Part shown: piece after piece, positions 1-7,902 of the stretch
How the letters are laid out: each line of letters starts with the position of its first letter
Position numbering within the stretch: the first letter of the stretch is position 1
Assembly (NCBI GenBank): GCA_964579505.1
Contig: CAZOGC010000025.1
Span: 1-16,628 of the forward strand
Direction of reading: 5' to 3'
Length of the DNA: 16,628 nucleotides
Source: JAJYSO01 sp964579505
GTDB lineage: Bacteria; Bacteroidota; Bacteroidia; Flavobacteriales; Flavobacteriaceae
Program-made: the position numbers and the translations under genes
Notes under the pieces: generated by a model
Told to the model about the DNA's origin: nothing
The model's input: only the letters and a program-made list of their open reading frames with translations
The model's database searches: none

Positions 1-47
1 TCCTGTTGATTAATATGCTAATTTAATGACTTTTCAAACATAGGAAA

Positions 48-121
48 CGGTTTTGTGCAGGAGCGAGTTAATGTTTAAATTCAACGGCTTCGTCTTCGAA
101 TGCCGCTCCTGCACAAAACCG
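48..121. repeat. Perfect 18-bp inverted repeat with 38-base loop
   Basis: The left arm 48-65 reads CGGTTTTGTGCAGGAGCG and the right arm 104-121 is its exact reverse complement. The loop (66-103) contains TTCGTCTTCGAA but no coding sequence. As RNA or single-stranded DNA it would form a long hairpin. No U-run follows, so it does not look like a simple terminator. It lies just upstream of the broken protease gene and is directly followed by a second palindromic block (124-217). A small non-autonomous mobile element or an integron attC-like site are possible readings, but neither is proven. Confidence 0.8.
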
Positions 122-123
122 CC

Positions 124-217
124 AGACGTTGTTCACCATAACGCCTTCGGCGTTGTTTTGGCTTACGTTTTGCTACGCAAAACTCCCAACCCAAAACCTT
201 ATGGCAAACAACGCTGA
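124..217. repeat. Nested imperfect palindrome with internal hairpins
   Basis: Outer arms at about 124-141 (AGACGTTGTTCACCATAA) and 200-217 (TTATGGCAAACAACGCTG) are largely complementary, with mismatches near the ends and two inside. Between them lie two tight hairpins: AACGCC-TTC-GGCGTT at 140-154, and GTTTTGC-TAC-GCAAAAC at 167-183. The whole could fold as a branched cruciform. Together with the hairpin at 48-121 it fills the non-coding stretch before the protease gene. The ACGTTGTT/AACAACG ends and the branched single-strand fold recall integron attC sites, but I could not place the standard R' and R'' core boxes, so this stays an unassigned structured repeat. Confidence 0.65.
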
Positions 218-259
218 GCTTTACCAAATTAAATGGCTAATTTTAAACAACGGTAAATT

Positions 260-1872
260 ATGAGAGCAAAAATTTTACTTTTAATGTTCCTAATTGGAAT
301 TATTACAGTTAACAGACTCAACGCACAAATATGTGGCACACCACAGATTACAAACTATCCCGAAAATAAAAGGACAGTTACAAATTCATTATATAATGAT
401 AGCTTTGAGCCAATTTGTTTCAATGTATATTATCACATTGTTCGAGAAAGTAACGGTTCTGGTGGGTTTATAGCTCTTTATTAAATGAAGTCACAGAGAG
501 GCTTAATGAAGCTTTTAACCCTCATTTACTGTATGTGAATAATTTAGGTTTTGATTATATTAATAATTCTACTTATTACAATATAGACGATGTAGGAAAT
601 AATAATTCTGAATTTAATGCTTTGGTTCAAATAAATAATAGACAAGATGCTATTAATATTTACATAGTTAATAATGCAGTAAGTTATGATGGTAGGGCAA
701 ATGGGATTTTAAGCCAGGCACTAGTTATTGAATCTTCTTGGGTTAACACGCAGATGGTTTCTCACGAGGTAGGTCATTGTCTTGATTTATGGCATACTTT
801 CCAAGGAACAGCTGCGAATACAAGTGGATGTGCTGAAGCTATAAATGGTTCAAATTGCACTACTTGCGGTGATTATGTTTGCGACACTCCGGCAGATGCA
901 AATACGGGAAATTCCGGTGGCTACACACCTGATATGGATAATATAATGTCCTATTATTATCCTTTTGATCATTTCTCTGACGGGCAAATAGCAAGGTCAA
1001 GATATGCTTTTGCATCATCACCCATACTCCAACAAGTGATTGGAACTACTTGTCTCATACCCAAAATAAGTGGACCTGTAAATATCTGTAACAGCTTGGG
1101 TACAACTTTTACGCTCAATCCCACATCTAATACCACTCCCACTTGGAATGTTTCATCAAACCTGATTATTCTTTCACAAAGTCAAAATTCAATTACCGTA
1201 AAACCTACATCCTCATCAACTAATGGAGCGGGATATATTGAAGCCACCTTCCAAACTCAAACAATTAAGAAGGATATTTGGATTGGCAAACCCCGAATAA
1301 CGTCCGCAAAACTTGATGATGGGCAGTATTTATCCTATGGCTCTTTTCCAAACCAAGTATGTAAATTAAAGCAAATCAATACTGATATTACCCTCGGAGG
1401 GGCTGACAGCGCTTCTTGGTCATTGGTAAATTCTTCCCAAACAGTTTCATGGAGTCAACAGGGAAATAACCTTTCTTTGTATCTTTGGAATATTAATCAA
1501 ACTGCAACGTTTAGGATAACCTTAAACAACGAATGTGGTACTTTTACAAGAGATTTTACGTTTACAGCCAAAGATTGTAGTGGAGATGGAAACGACCCGT
1601 GCGATGTGACCTATTTGATATCGCCTAACCCTACAAGTACTAACATCGAAATTACACCTAATATTCCTGCCCCCTGTGATTCCTTAATAACAGCACTAGG
1701 ACAGAAAACACAGTATACAATAGCCACCTTGTATGATTTTAATGGAAATCCGGTACTTGCAAAATCTCCTGCAGCAGGAACGATGAATGTAAAAGATTTA
1801 AGCCCGGGGTATTATATTCTTGTAATTTCTACTAATGGGAAGAAAGAGAGTCACACCATAGTAATTAGATAA
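260..1872 (+). pseudogene. Frameshifted secreted zinc metalloprotease, pappalysin-like, with T9SS tail
   Basis: This is one gene in two frames. The first part (ATG at 260, stop at 482-484) carries a signal peptide (MRAKILLLMFLIGIITVNRLNAQ) and the start of the pro/catalytic region (CFNVYYHIVRES). The same protein continues in the -1 frame from about 472 (SSLLNEVTERLNEAFNPH), well upstream of the GTG at 535. A single missing base near 467-475 explains the break; repaired length would be about 537 residues. The catalytic motif HEVGHCLDLWH (763-795) fits the metzincin HExxHxxxxxH zinc site, and the Met-turn is NIMSY (Met at 946-948). After a beta-rich middle, the C-terminus from SPNP (1621) to the last residue is a type A Por/T9SS sorting domain. 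By family it is a secreted or surface protease. Whether the frameshift is real, recent, or a sequencing error cannot be told; the rest is intact. Confidence 0.85.
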
Positions 1873-1896
1873 AACTAACCATAAAATTTTAATACG

Positions 1897-2289
1897 ATGA
1901 ACATAAAATTCAAAATACTAATTTTAATTTCAATTTTGACTTTGTTTTCTTGTTCTAATGACGAGGAGGAAAAGTGTATTGAATATCATAAAGCATTTGT
2001 TACTAAAGTAAGCGGTCCTTCATCTGCAAACGTACATGAAACGGTGAGTTTTGAAGTAAAATTTAGAGTTTTTAATGGATGTGGACATTTCGATGAATTT
2101 ATTAAAAGTGGAACTGAATTTAATAAAATAATTCAAGTTAAAGCAGTATATAAAGGTTGCTTTTGTCTTCAAAATGCGCCTATTAGAACAACGATTTATA
2201 AATTCACTCCATCAAAACCCGGTAATTATACACTAAATTTTCAATCAAATAAAGACGATTTTATTGTAAAAAAAATTACCGTAGAATAA
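1897..2289 (+). CDS. Small hypothetical lipoprotein
   Basis: A 130-residue protein of unknown function. The N-terminus MNIKFKILILISILTLFSC is a lipoprotein signal with the lipid cysteine at residue 19. It is followed by SNDEEEK, an acidic stretch resembling the lipoprotein export signal that sends flavobacterial lipoproteins to the cell surface (inference). The mature part is predicted beta-rich, ends in a strand-like sequence typical of Ig-like folds (KPGNYTLNFQSN), and has four further cysteines (27, 62, 88, 90) that could form two disulphides. It starts 24 bases after the protease stop with no visible terminator or promoter between them, so the two were probably co-transcribed. I do not recognise a named family. 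Confidence 0.75.
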   Translation: MNIKFKILILISILTLFSCSNDEEEKCIEYHKAFVTKVSGPSSANVHETVSFEVKFRVFNGCGHFDEFIKSGTEFNKIIQVKAVYKGCFCLQNAPIRTTIYKFTPSKPGNYTLNFQSNKDDFIVKKITVE

Positions 2290-2325
2290 AAAACCGTTGG
2301 TGTTGACAGAAAGGTATAAATTAAT

Positions 2326-2390
2326 CCCTGTCACGCAGAGCCTGTCGAAGTGTGACAAGAATGAATAAAAGGATTCCTCGACAAGCTCGA
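2326..2390. repeat. Interspersed palindromic repeat, copy A
   Basis: This intergenic element contains TGTCAC (2329-2334) paired with GTGACA (2352-2357), and GCCTGTCGA (2340-2348) nearly paired with TCGACAAGC (2378-2386). Bases 2355-2390 match 13123-13158 at 31 of 36 positions by eye, so the same repeat family also occurs at 13086-13299. Similar 'cctgtcgaag ... ctcgacaggctc' repeats are common between genes in flavobacterial genomes (from memory). It sits between the converging lipoprotein and helicase genes. The rest of the gap (2391-2434) holds only a weak hairpin, GGTTA/TAACC at 2408-2422. Confidence 0.7.
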
Positions 2391-2434
2391 TACAATATAA
2401 GAGGTAAGGTTATTTTGTAACCAAAATTAAAAGC

Positions 2435-4141
2435 TTACCACCTTTTTTTCTTTCTGCGTTTGCCAGAGGGCTTCCCTTTTCCTTTGGGCGTAAAAGAAGC
2501 GGAGCGTCTAGCATTTTTTCGAGCAGGTTTGCGTTTTTTTCGCCCCGTTTTTTTATTGCTGGCCACTTCAATAATTATTTTTCGCCCCTCATACTGGTAA
2601 TTTTCAAAAGTGGTTAATACTTTTTGTGTCTGAGAGGAATCGGTATTGAAGAAAGAAAAACTCGGTTTTACATCTACATGAAAAACTTCTTCTTGTGCCA
2701 AACCTAAGGTCAATTTTAAAAAATCTTTTAAAGATCGCCAGTCAAAACCATCTTTTTCCCCTAAGCTGATAAAATAACGCGTGCTTCCTTCTGAATTTCC
2801 GGTAGTTGAGGTGGTGGCCGGCGCATTTAAGTCGGCAGCACCTTTGTAATAGTTGTAAAAACGCGTAAACTCTACGGAGAATACTTTTTTGATTAAAGAA
2901 GCCTTATCTAAGCTCTCAAAATTTTCTTCAAGAGCAGGAAGGTATTTTTCGATACCCGGATTTACAGTTGTTTTACTAATTTTTTTAGCAAGGTGAAAAA
3001 GTTGCACCTGACATATATCTTCCCCACTCGGAATTTCTTTCTGTTTAAATTTTTGGTGAAGAATGTTTTCTATTTGTTTTATTTTTCGCTGTTCACTTTT
3101 GGTAATCAATACCATAGAAACCCCGGTTTTTCCGGCACGCCCGGTACGTCCACTACGGTGGGTGTACACTTCAACCTCATCGGGTAGTTGGTAATTAATA
3201 ACGTGAGAAATATCGTCAACATCAATTCCGCGGGCAGCTACATCGGTGGCTACTAAAAGTTGTATTTGCCGACTACGAAAGCTTTTCATCACCAAATCGC
3301 GTTGGTTTTGACTTAAATCACCGTGTAGTGCGGCAGTATTATAGCCTTCTTCGGTTAACCGTTCGGCCACTTTTTGGGTGTCGCGTTTGGTACGACAAAA
3401 AATAACCGAAAAGATTTGTGGATTAAAATCAACTAACCGCTTAAGTGCTTTGTAACGATCGCGGGCACCTACAACATAATATTCATGACTTACATTTTTA
3501 GTACCTTCATTTTTAGAACCTACCGTAATTTCTTGAGGCTGGTTCATAAACTCTTTAGCAATACGAGCCACTTCTTTGGGCATGGTGGCACTAAACAGCC
3601 AGGTGTTTTTGCGTTTGGGAGAATGTGATAAAATGGCGGTGATATCTTCATAAAAACCCATGTTGAGCATTTCGTCGGCTTCATCAAGAACACAGTACTT
3701 AATATGACTAATATCAATCATTTTTCGTTGAAGCATATCTTTCATACGACCCGGAGTAGCAACAATAATCTGCGCTCCCCGTTTAATTTTTCGTCCTTGT
3801 TCGCTAATGCTGGCTCCTCCATACACCGCCACAATATTGATAGCCGGTAGGTATTTAGCATACTGTTGTAACTCAGCGGTGATTTGTAAACAAAGTTCGC
3901 GGGTGGGCGAAAGTATAAGCCCTTGCGTTTGCGAGTTGTTCTCTTGTGTGTTTTGCAATAGTGGAAAACCAAAAGCTGCTGTTTTTCCGGTTCCGGTTTG
4001 TGCTAGGGCCACCAAATCGGTAGCTTGTTGCAACAATAAAGGAATTACCTTTTGTTGTATTTCACTAGGGGTTTCAAAGCCAAGGTCTTGAATAGCTTTG
4101 ATAAACTCAGGGTTCAAGCCTAAGGCACTGAAATTATCCAT
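2435..4141 (-). CDS. DEAD-box ATP-dependent RNA helicase (DeaD/CsdA/DbpA type)
   Basis: This 568-residue protein unwinds or remodels RNA using ATP in the cytoplasm. All superfamily 2 DEAD-box motifs are visible in order: Q motif (GFETPSEIQ, 21-29), motif I AQTGTGKT (47-54), Ia PTREL (79-83), Ib TPGR (129-132), II DEAD (153-156), III SAT (184-186), IV VIFCRTKRDTQ (246-256), V ATDVAARGID (298-307) and VI HRSGRTGR (328-335). After a linker, residues about 455-527 (TRYFISLGEKDGFDWRSL...) fit the DbpA-type RNA-binding domain. The last 40 residues are an extremely basic tail that ends in KRRKKKRW. This architecture fits helicases of ribosome assembly or cold-adapted RNA metabolism, as in DeaD and DbpA, but the exact orthologue is not clear, so no symbol is given. 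It is monocistronic, with its own promoter candidate directly upstream. Confidence 0.95.
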   Translation of the reverse strand: MDNFSALGLNPEFIKAIQDLGFETPSEIQQKVIPLLLQQATDLVALAQTGTGKTAAFGFPLLQNTQENNSQTQGLILSPTRELCLQITAELQQYAKYLPAINIVAVYGGASISEQGRKIKRGAQIIVATPGRMKDMLQRKMIDISHIKYCVLDEADEMLNMGFYEDITAILSHSPKRKNTWLFSATMPKEVARIAKEFMNQPQEITVGSKNEGTKNVSHEYYVVGARDRYKALKRLVDFNPQIFSVIFCRTKRDTQKVAERLTEEGYNTAALHGDLSQNQRDLVMKSFRSRQIQLLVATDVAARGIDVDDISHVINYQLPDEVEVYTHRSGRTGRAGKTGVSMVLITKSEQRKIKQIENILHQKFKQKEIPSGEDICQVQLFHLAKKISKTTVNPGIEKYLPALEENFESLDKASLIKKVFSVEFTRFYNYYKGAADLNAPATTSTTGNSEGSTRYFISLGEKDGFDWRSLKDFLKLTLGLAQEEVFHVDVKPSFSFFNTDSSQTQKVLTTFENYQYEGRKIIIEVASNKKTGRKKRKPARKNARRSASFTPKGKGKPSGKRRKKKRW

Positions 4142-4157
4142 ACATATAAAATTGGGC

Positions 4158-4166
4158 GCAAATATA
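4158..4166 (-). promoter_or_regulatory. Candidate -7 box for the helicase gene
   Basis: Read on the minus strand, 4166-4158 is TATATTTGC, an exact match to the Bacteroidota -7 consensus TAnnTTTG. Transcription would start about a dozen bases before the ATG at 4141, giving a very short leader. I see no convincing -33 TTG at 19-21 bases upstream (the sequence there is TTTCCCCC), so the call rests on the -7 box. Confidence 0.45.
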
Positions 4167-4640
4167 GAGATTAAATCGGGGGAAATACGATTAATGTAAA
4201 ATTACTGCGTAAAAAGATGGTTGTGGTTAAACGATTGATTGTCAGTGTTGATTCTTATGTCTAAGGTTACTTCTTTTCTATGCGATTGTTGATTTGATTT
4301 TGTAAAAAACATTCAGATAATTTTTTAACATAATTTCAGTATATAAACTATATTTATTTAGATTATAAATGTAATTTAAAATTATGATTATGTTAAATAT
4401 TAATTACAATAAAATATATTTTAACATATAATATTCGTAATTCTAAATATTTAAGAACTTTACAAAAAGTGTACTTATTCTGAGTAGCTATATAACTTTT
4501 AGTTATTGTTGTTTCGTAATGCGTTGTATATAAAATAGATATACTTTTTTTAAGCGTTAAAAATGCTATGAGAACAAGAAGTGAAAGGCTTTGTTTGAAG
4601 GGGGTATTTTTATAAAACTTAATTATTTTAAGGAATTAAA
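4167..4640. other. AT-rich intergenic region upstream of the SusC-SusD operon
   Basis: No open reading frame with protein character was found on either strand. The stretch is strongly AT-rich, especially 4310-4460. The 8-mer TTAACATA occurs at 4325-4332 and 4421-4428, and inverted (TATGTTAA) at 4389-4396, so three copies lie within about 105 bases. They could be operator half-sites or chance in AT-rich DNA. No ECF sigma, anti-sigma or hybrid two-component regulator gene is present, although such regulators often accompany SusC-SusD pairs. Confidence 0.5.
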
Positions 4641-4672
4641 TTTGCTGTTAAGACAATTTTTGACAATATTTG
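4641..4672 (+). promoter_or_regulatory. Candidate promoter of the SusC-SusD operon
   Basis: A TTTG at 4641-4644 (-33 position) is followed after 20 bases by AATATTTG at 4665-4672, which matches TAnnTTTG at seven of eight positions. Spacing fits Bacteroidota sigma-ABfr promoters. The transcript would begin near 4678 and carry a leader of about 23 bases to the ATG at 4701, which has no evident Shine-Dalgarno sequence. Confidence 0.5.
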
Positions 4673-4700
4673 TTGCGGATAATTTTAAAAATAAAGCCTA

Positions 4701-7700
4701 ATGAAAACAAAAATCAGTTGCTATCTGACACTTATTATGGTGTTCATGATGCAATTTGCGTTTGCGCAAAATCAAACAAAAACCATTACGGGTAAGATTA
4801 CCGATGAGAACGGTCTTTCCGTACCGGGTGCAACGGTAACAGTGGGAAACTCTGCTACTGGAGTTGCGGCCGATGCCAATGGAAACTATACAATTGAGGC
4901 ATCTCAAGGCGATGTGCTTCACTTTACAGCTATTGGCTACAAAGAGAAAACGGTAACCGTTGGTTCTAGTAATGTAATTAATGTAACCTTATCTTCCGGA
5001 ACACTTTTGGATCAAGTAGTGGTTACGGCTTTGGGTATTGAAAAAGTGCCTGATGCGGTTACCTCGGCGCAGGAGATAGTTTCGTCCGATGAATTAACCC
5101 AGGCATCTGACCCAAATATTGTAAGTGCTTTAGCCGGTAAAGTAACAGGACTGAATATTTCCTTAACGAATAGTGGAGCAAGAAACTCTTATTCTATTGT
5201 ATTGAGAGGGGCGCGTTCTATTACCGGAAACAACGAAGCGTTGGTCGTTATAGATAACGTAATTTCTACGGCTAGTGTATTGGCTAGTTTACCACCTGAA
5301 ATGATTAAATCGGTAAACGTAATTAAAGGAGCTCAAGGAGCTGCTCTTTACGGAGCCGATGGGGTTAATGGAGTTATAATGGTAACTACCAAAAAAGGTT
5401 CTAAGAACGGATTAAAAGTAACCGTAAAAAGCACGATAGATGCAGAAACGGTAGCTTATTTGCCGGAGAGACAAACTAGTTATGGACAAGGCTGGGGAAA
5501 TATGCGTATCCAGTTTGAGAATGGAGCCTGGGGGCCTAAGCTTGATGGTTCACAAACCATGTACGGACTTCCTATGTATGACGTTGATGGAGACGGAGTT
5601 ATTAATTTAGGAGATATGATAAGTGTAGGATCTGGAAGTCCTACTGTTGGCGATAATCCGGCAGCTTTTCATGGAGCTTATAAAGCAAGACCTGATAATA
5701 TTAAGAATTTTTTCCAAACAGGCTTAGCTTATCACAACTCGGTTACCTTAAATGCTGGTAATGAAAATAGTTACTTGTTAGGAAATATTAGTAACACCAT
5801 TCGTAATTTTATTATTGATGGCGATAAAAACACCAATACTAATTTTATGATTAAAGCCGGAACCAAAGTAGGAAAACTTTCTATTGATGGAGGGATTACC
5901 TATATACGTTCAGACTTAAGAGAAACATCAACAATGTTTGATGATGGTTCACAACAATCATTGTATTGGAACCTGCTACAAGTAGCTCCTGATATTCCTA
6001 TTACATGGTATAAACAATATCCGGACAATGCGTATGCATGGAATGGCTATTATATGAACCCTTATTGGTTAATGAAACATTCTCGCTATCGATCTACAAG
6101 AGATATGTTTAATTTAAAAGGATCAATTGGCTATGAGTTTACTGACCATATCTCTGTAAATTATACAGCTAACATGCGCCGTACGTTTAATAAATCAGAG
6201 TCTCATAGAGATGCGTTTAATGGAATTTATATAAACCAACCGCCATCTGTTGCTTCTGATATATCATCGGCTTACTTTATTTCTGATAATGATGCAATGG
6301 ATTATTATGGTACCTTGATGTTGAATTTTAATTATGATTTGACAGACGCCTTAAATTTAAAATTAAATTTAGGACATAATTATCAAGAGCACACTTATAG
6401 AGTATCTCAAAATGGTGGTAACGGATTGTCTGTAGCGGGCGTTTACAATATGTCTAATGTGACGCTTCCATTACCGATAAGCCAACTGAGTAATAATCAT
6501 TATAGAGAAAATAAAAATTCGGTTTTTGCCAATTTAGATTTGGCTTTTAAAGATTATTTATTCGTAAATCTTACCGCTAGAAACGAGTGGGCTTCTGTAT
6601 TGCCAGAAGATAACAACTCGTATTTCTACCCTTCTGTAGGGGTTTCTTTTGTGCCTACCAAAGCTTTTGATAACTTTGGTGGAGACTGGTTAAACCATGC
6701 TAAAATTTCAGCTAACTGGACACGTGTAGGAAACTCAAGTGCTATTAGCTGGTATTCAGTTAACAGAAGAGCTTTATTGGGAAGTGGATTTCCATTTAAT
6801 GGAGTGGGTTCTTATAGAGATAATATGTCTCCGGCAGACCCTGATATAAAACCGGAGTTTGTAACCTCTCTAGGATTGAATCTAGATTTATCATTTTTTG
6901 ATAATAGAGTAAACTTTACGGGATCTATTTATAAACAAGATACCAAAGATATGATTACCAGTCAGACAACGTCTTCTGCTTCAGGGTTATCTTCGCAGTT
7001 AATTAATATAGGTAAGATGCGTACGGAAGGGTATGAACTTCATATAGGCGTTACCCCAATTAAAACCCCTGATTTTAGATGGGATTTGGGTGTAGGATAT
7101 TCACATAATGAGTCTAGAGTACTAAAAGTGTCTGATGACGCTGATGAAGTGAATCTTGGAGGATATAGTGACGCAGCGATTGTTGCCCACGAAGGCTCTT
7201 TATTTCCACTAATTAAGGTAGTTAAAATGGCGCGAGATGATCAAGGTCGTATTATTATTAACCCGAGTAATGGAAATCCGTTGCTGGATAATCAGTTATC
7301 ACCAGCCGGGATAGGCGCTCCTAAAGGAATTTATGACTTTAGCACCAAGTTTACCTACAAAGGATTTACCTTGGGTGTAGTAGCAGACCTTCGTGTAGGA
7401 GGACATTTTATAGCGGCCGTACAAGACGGAATGGCATTTAACGGATCCCTAAAAGCATCTGGCATGAATGGACATAGAGACCAAGGAGGATTTATCATGC
7501 CTAATTCGGTAATACCGGATGTTTCTAATCCTGGTCAGTATATCCCTAATACTACTGTAAAAACAGGAGGGAATACCTATAGTACAGTTAATAGTTATTT
7601 TGCATCAGTGTATAGTAACGCTAAAGAAAACTGGGTAGTAAGTAGTGATGCTTTTAAGATTAGAGAAGTATCTTTAACCTATGACCTTCCGCAAGAATGG

Positions 7701-7892
7701 TTAAAAGGAACCGGACTTCGCAGCGTAACTCTTGGAGTACATGGTAGAAATGTATTTACAGACTTGGCCTCTGATAACTTAAATTATGCAGACCCGGAGA
7801 CTTCTAATTATGGAGCTGTAGGAGGACTTGCTGGACTTACGCAATATCCGCCTACAAAGAGTTGGGGAGGTTCAATAACAATAAAATTATAA
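4701..7892 (+). CDS. SusC/RagA-type TonB-dependent outer-membrane transporter
   Basis: This 1063-residue outer-membrane channel imports a substrate captured by the partner SusD lipoprotein, using energy from TonB-ExbBD. The signal peptide runs to AFA at 20-22, with the mature protein starting at Gln23. Residues about 28-98 (TITGKITDENGLSVPGATV...) form the carboxypeptidase-regulatory-like domain typical of SusC. A TonB-box-like LLDQVVVTALG (102-112) follows, then the plug domain (about 115-232) with LRGARSITGNNEALVVIDNV (168-187) and ALYGADGVNGVIMVTT. The remainder is a 22-strand-type barrel ending in GGSITIKL, the usual C-terminal barrel signal. It precedes the SusD gene by 10 bases, so they form an operon. 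The substrate cannot be read from sequence: no degradative enzyme lies nearby. Length is normal for the family and no break was seen. Confidence 0.95.
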   Translation: MKTKISCYLTLIMVFMMQFAFAQNQTKTITGKITDENGLSVPGATVTVGNSATGVAADANGNYTIEASQGDVLHFTAIGYKEKTVTVGSSNVINVTLSSGTLLDQVVVTALGIEKVPDAVTSAQEIVSSDELTQASDPNIVSALAGKVTGLNISLTNSGARNSYSIVLRGARSITGNNEALVVIDNVISTASVLASLPPEMIKSVNVIKGAQGAALYGADGVNGVIMVTTKKGSKNGLKVTVKSTIDAETVAYLPERQTSYGQGWGNMRIQFENGAWGPKLDGSQTMYGLPMYDVDGDGVINLGDMISVGSGSPTVGDNPAAFHGAYKARPDNIKNFFQTGLAYHNSVTLNAGNENSYLLGNISNTIRNFIIDGDKNTNTNFMIKAGTKVGKLSIDGGITYIRSDLRETSTMFDDGSQQSLYWNLLQVAPDIPITWYKQYPDNAYAWNGYYMNPYWLMKHSRYRSTRDMFNLKGSIGYEFTDHISVNYTANMRRTFNKSESHRDAFNGIYINQPPSVASDISSAYFISDNDAMDYYGTLMLNFNYDLTDALNLKLNLGHNYQEHTYRVSQNGGNGLSVAGVYNMSNVTLPLPISQLSNNHYRENKNSVFANLDLAFKDYLFVNLTARNEWASVLPEDNNSYFYPSVGVSFVPTKAFDNFGGDWLNHAKISANWTRVGNSSAISWYSVNRRALLGSGFPFNGVGSYRDNMSPADPDIKPEFVTSLGLNLDLSFFDNRVNFTGSIYKQDTKDMITSQTTSSASGLSSQLINIGKMRTEGYELHIGVTPIKTPDFRWDLGVGYSHNESRVLKVSDDADEVNLGGYSDAAIVAHEGSLFPLIKVVKMARDDQGRIIINPSNGNPLLDNQLSPAGIGAPKGIYDFSTKFTYKGFTLGVVADLRVGGHFIAAVQDGMAFNGSLKASGMNGHRDQGGFIMPNSVIPDVSNPGQYIPNTTVKTGGNTYSTVNSYFASVYSNAKENWVVSSDAFKIREVSLTYDLPQEWLKGTGLRSVTLGVHGRNVFTDLASDNLNYADPETSNYGAVGGLAGLTQYPPTKSWGGSITIKL

Positions 7893-7902
7893 TTCAGATA
7901 AT

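Noticed and set aside
464..470. GGGTTTA, a slippery heptamer of the XXXYYYZ type at the protease frameshift, suggesting programmed -1 frameshifting.
   Set aside because: The reading frame is GGG TTT ATA, not the G GGT TTA phase needed for tandem slippage, and re-pairing after a -1 slip would mismatch. A plain one-base loss fits better.
2408..2422. GGTTA/TAACC hairpin after the helicase stop as its terminator.
   Set aside because: The stem is only 5 bp and is not followed by a U-run on the minus strand.
3742..4091. Open frames on both strands inside the helicase gene.
   Set aside because: They are shadows of the helicase motifs in other frames, with rare-looking Cys- and Ser-rich composition and no start context.
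4698..4922. Minus-strand open frame over the SusC signal peptide region.
   Set aside because: It is antisense to the SusC signal peptide and regulatory-like domain and shows no recognisable protein.
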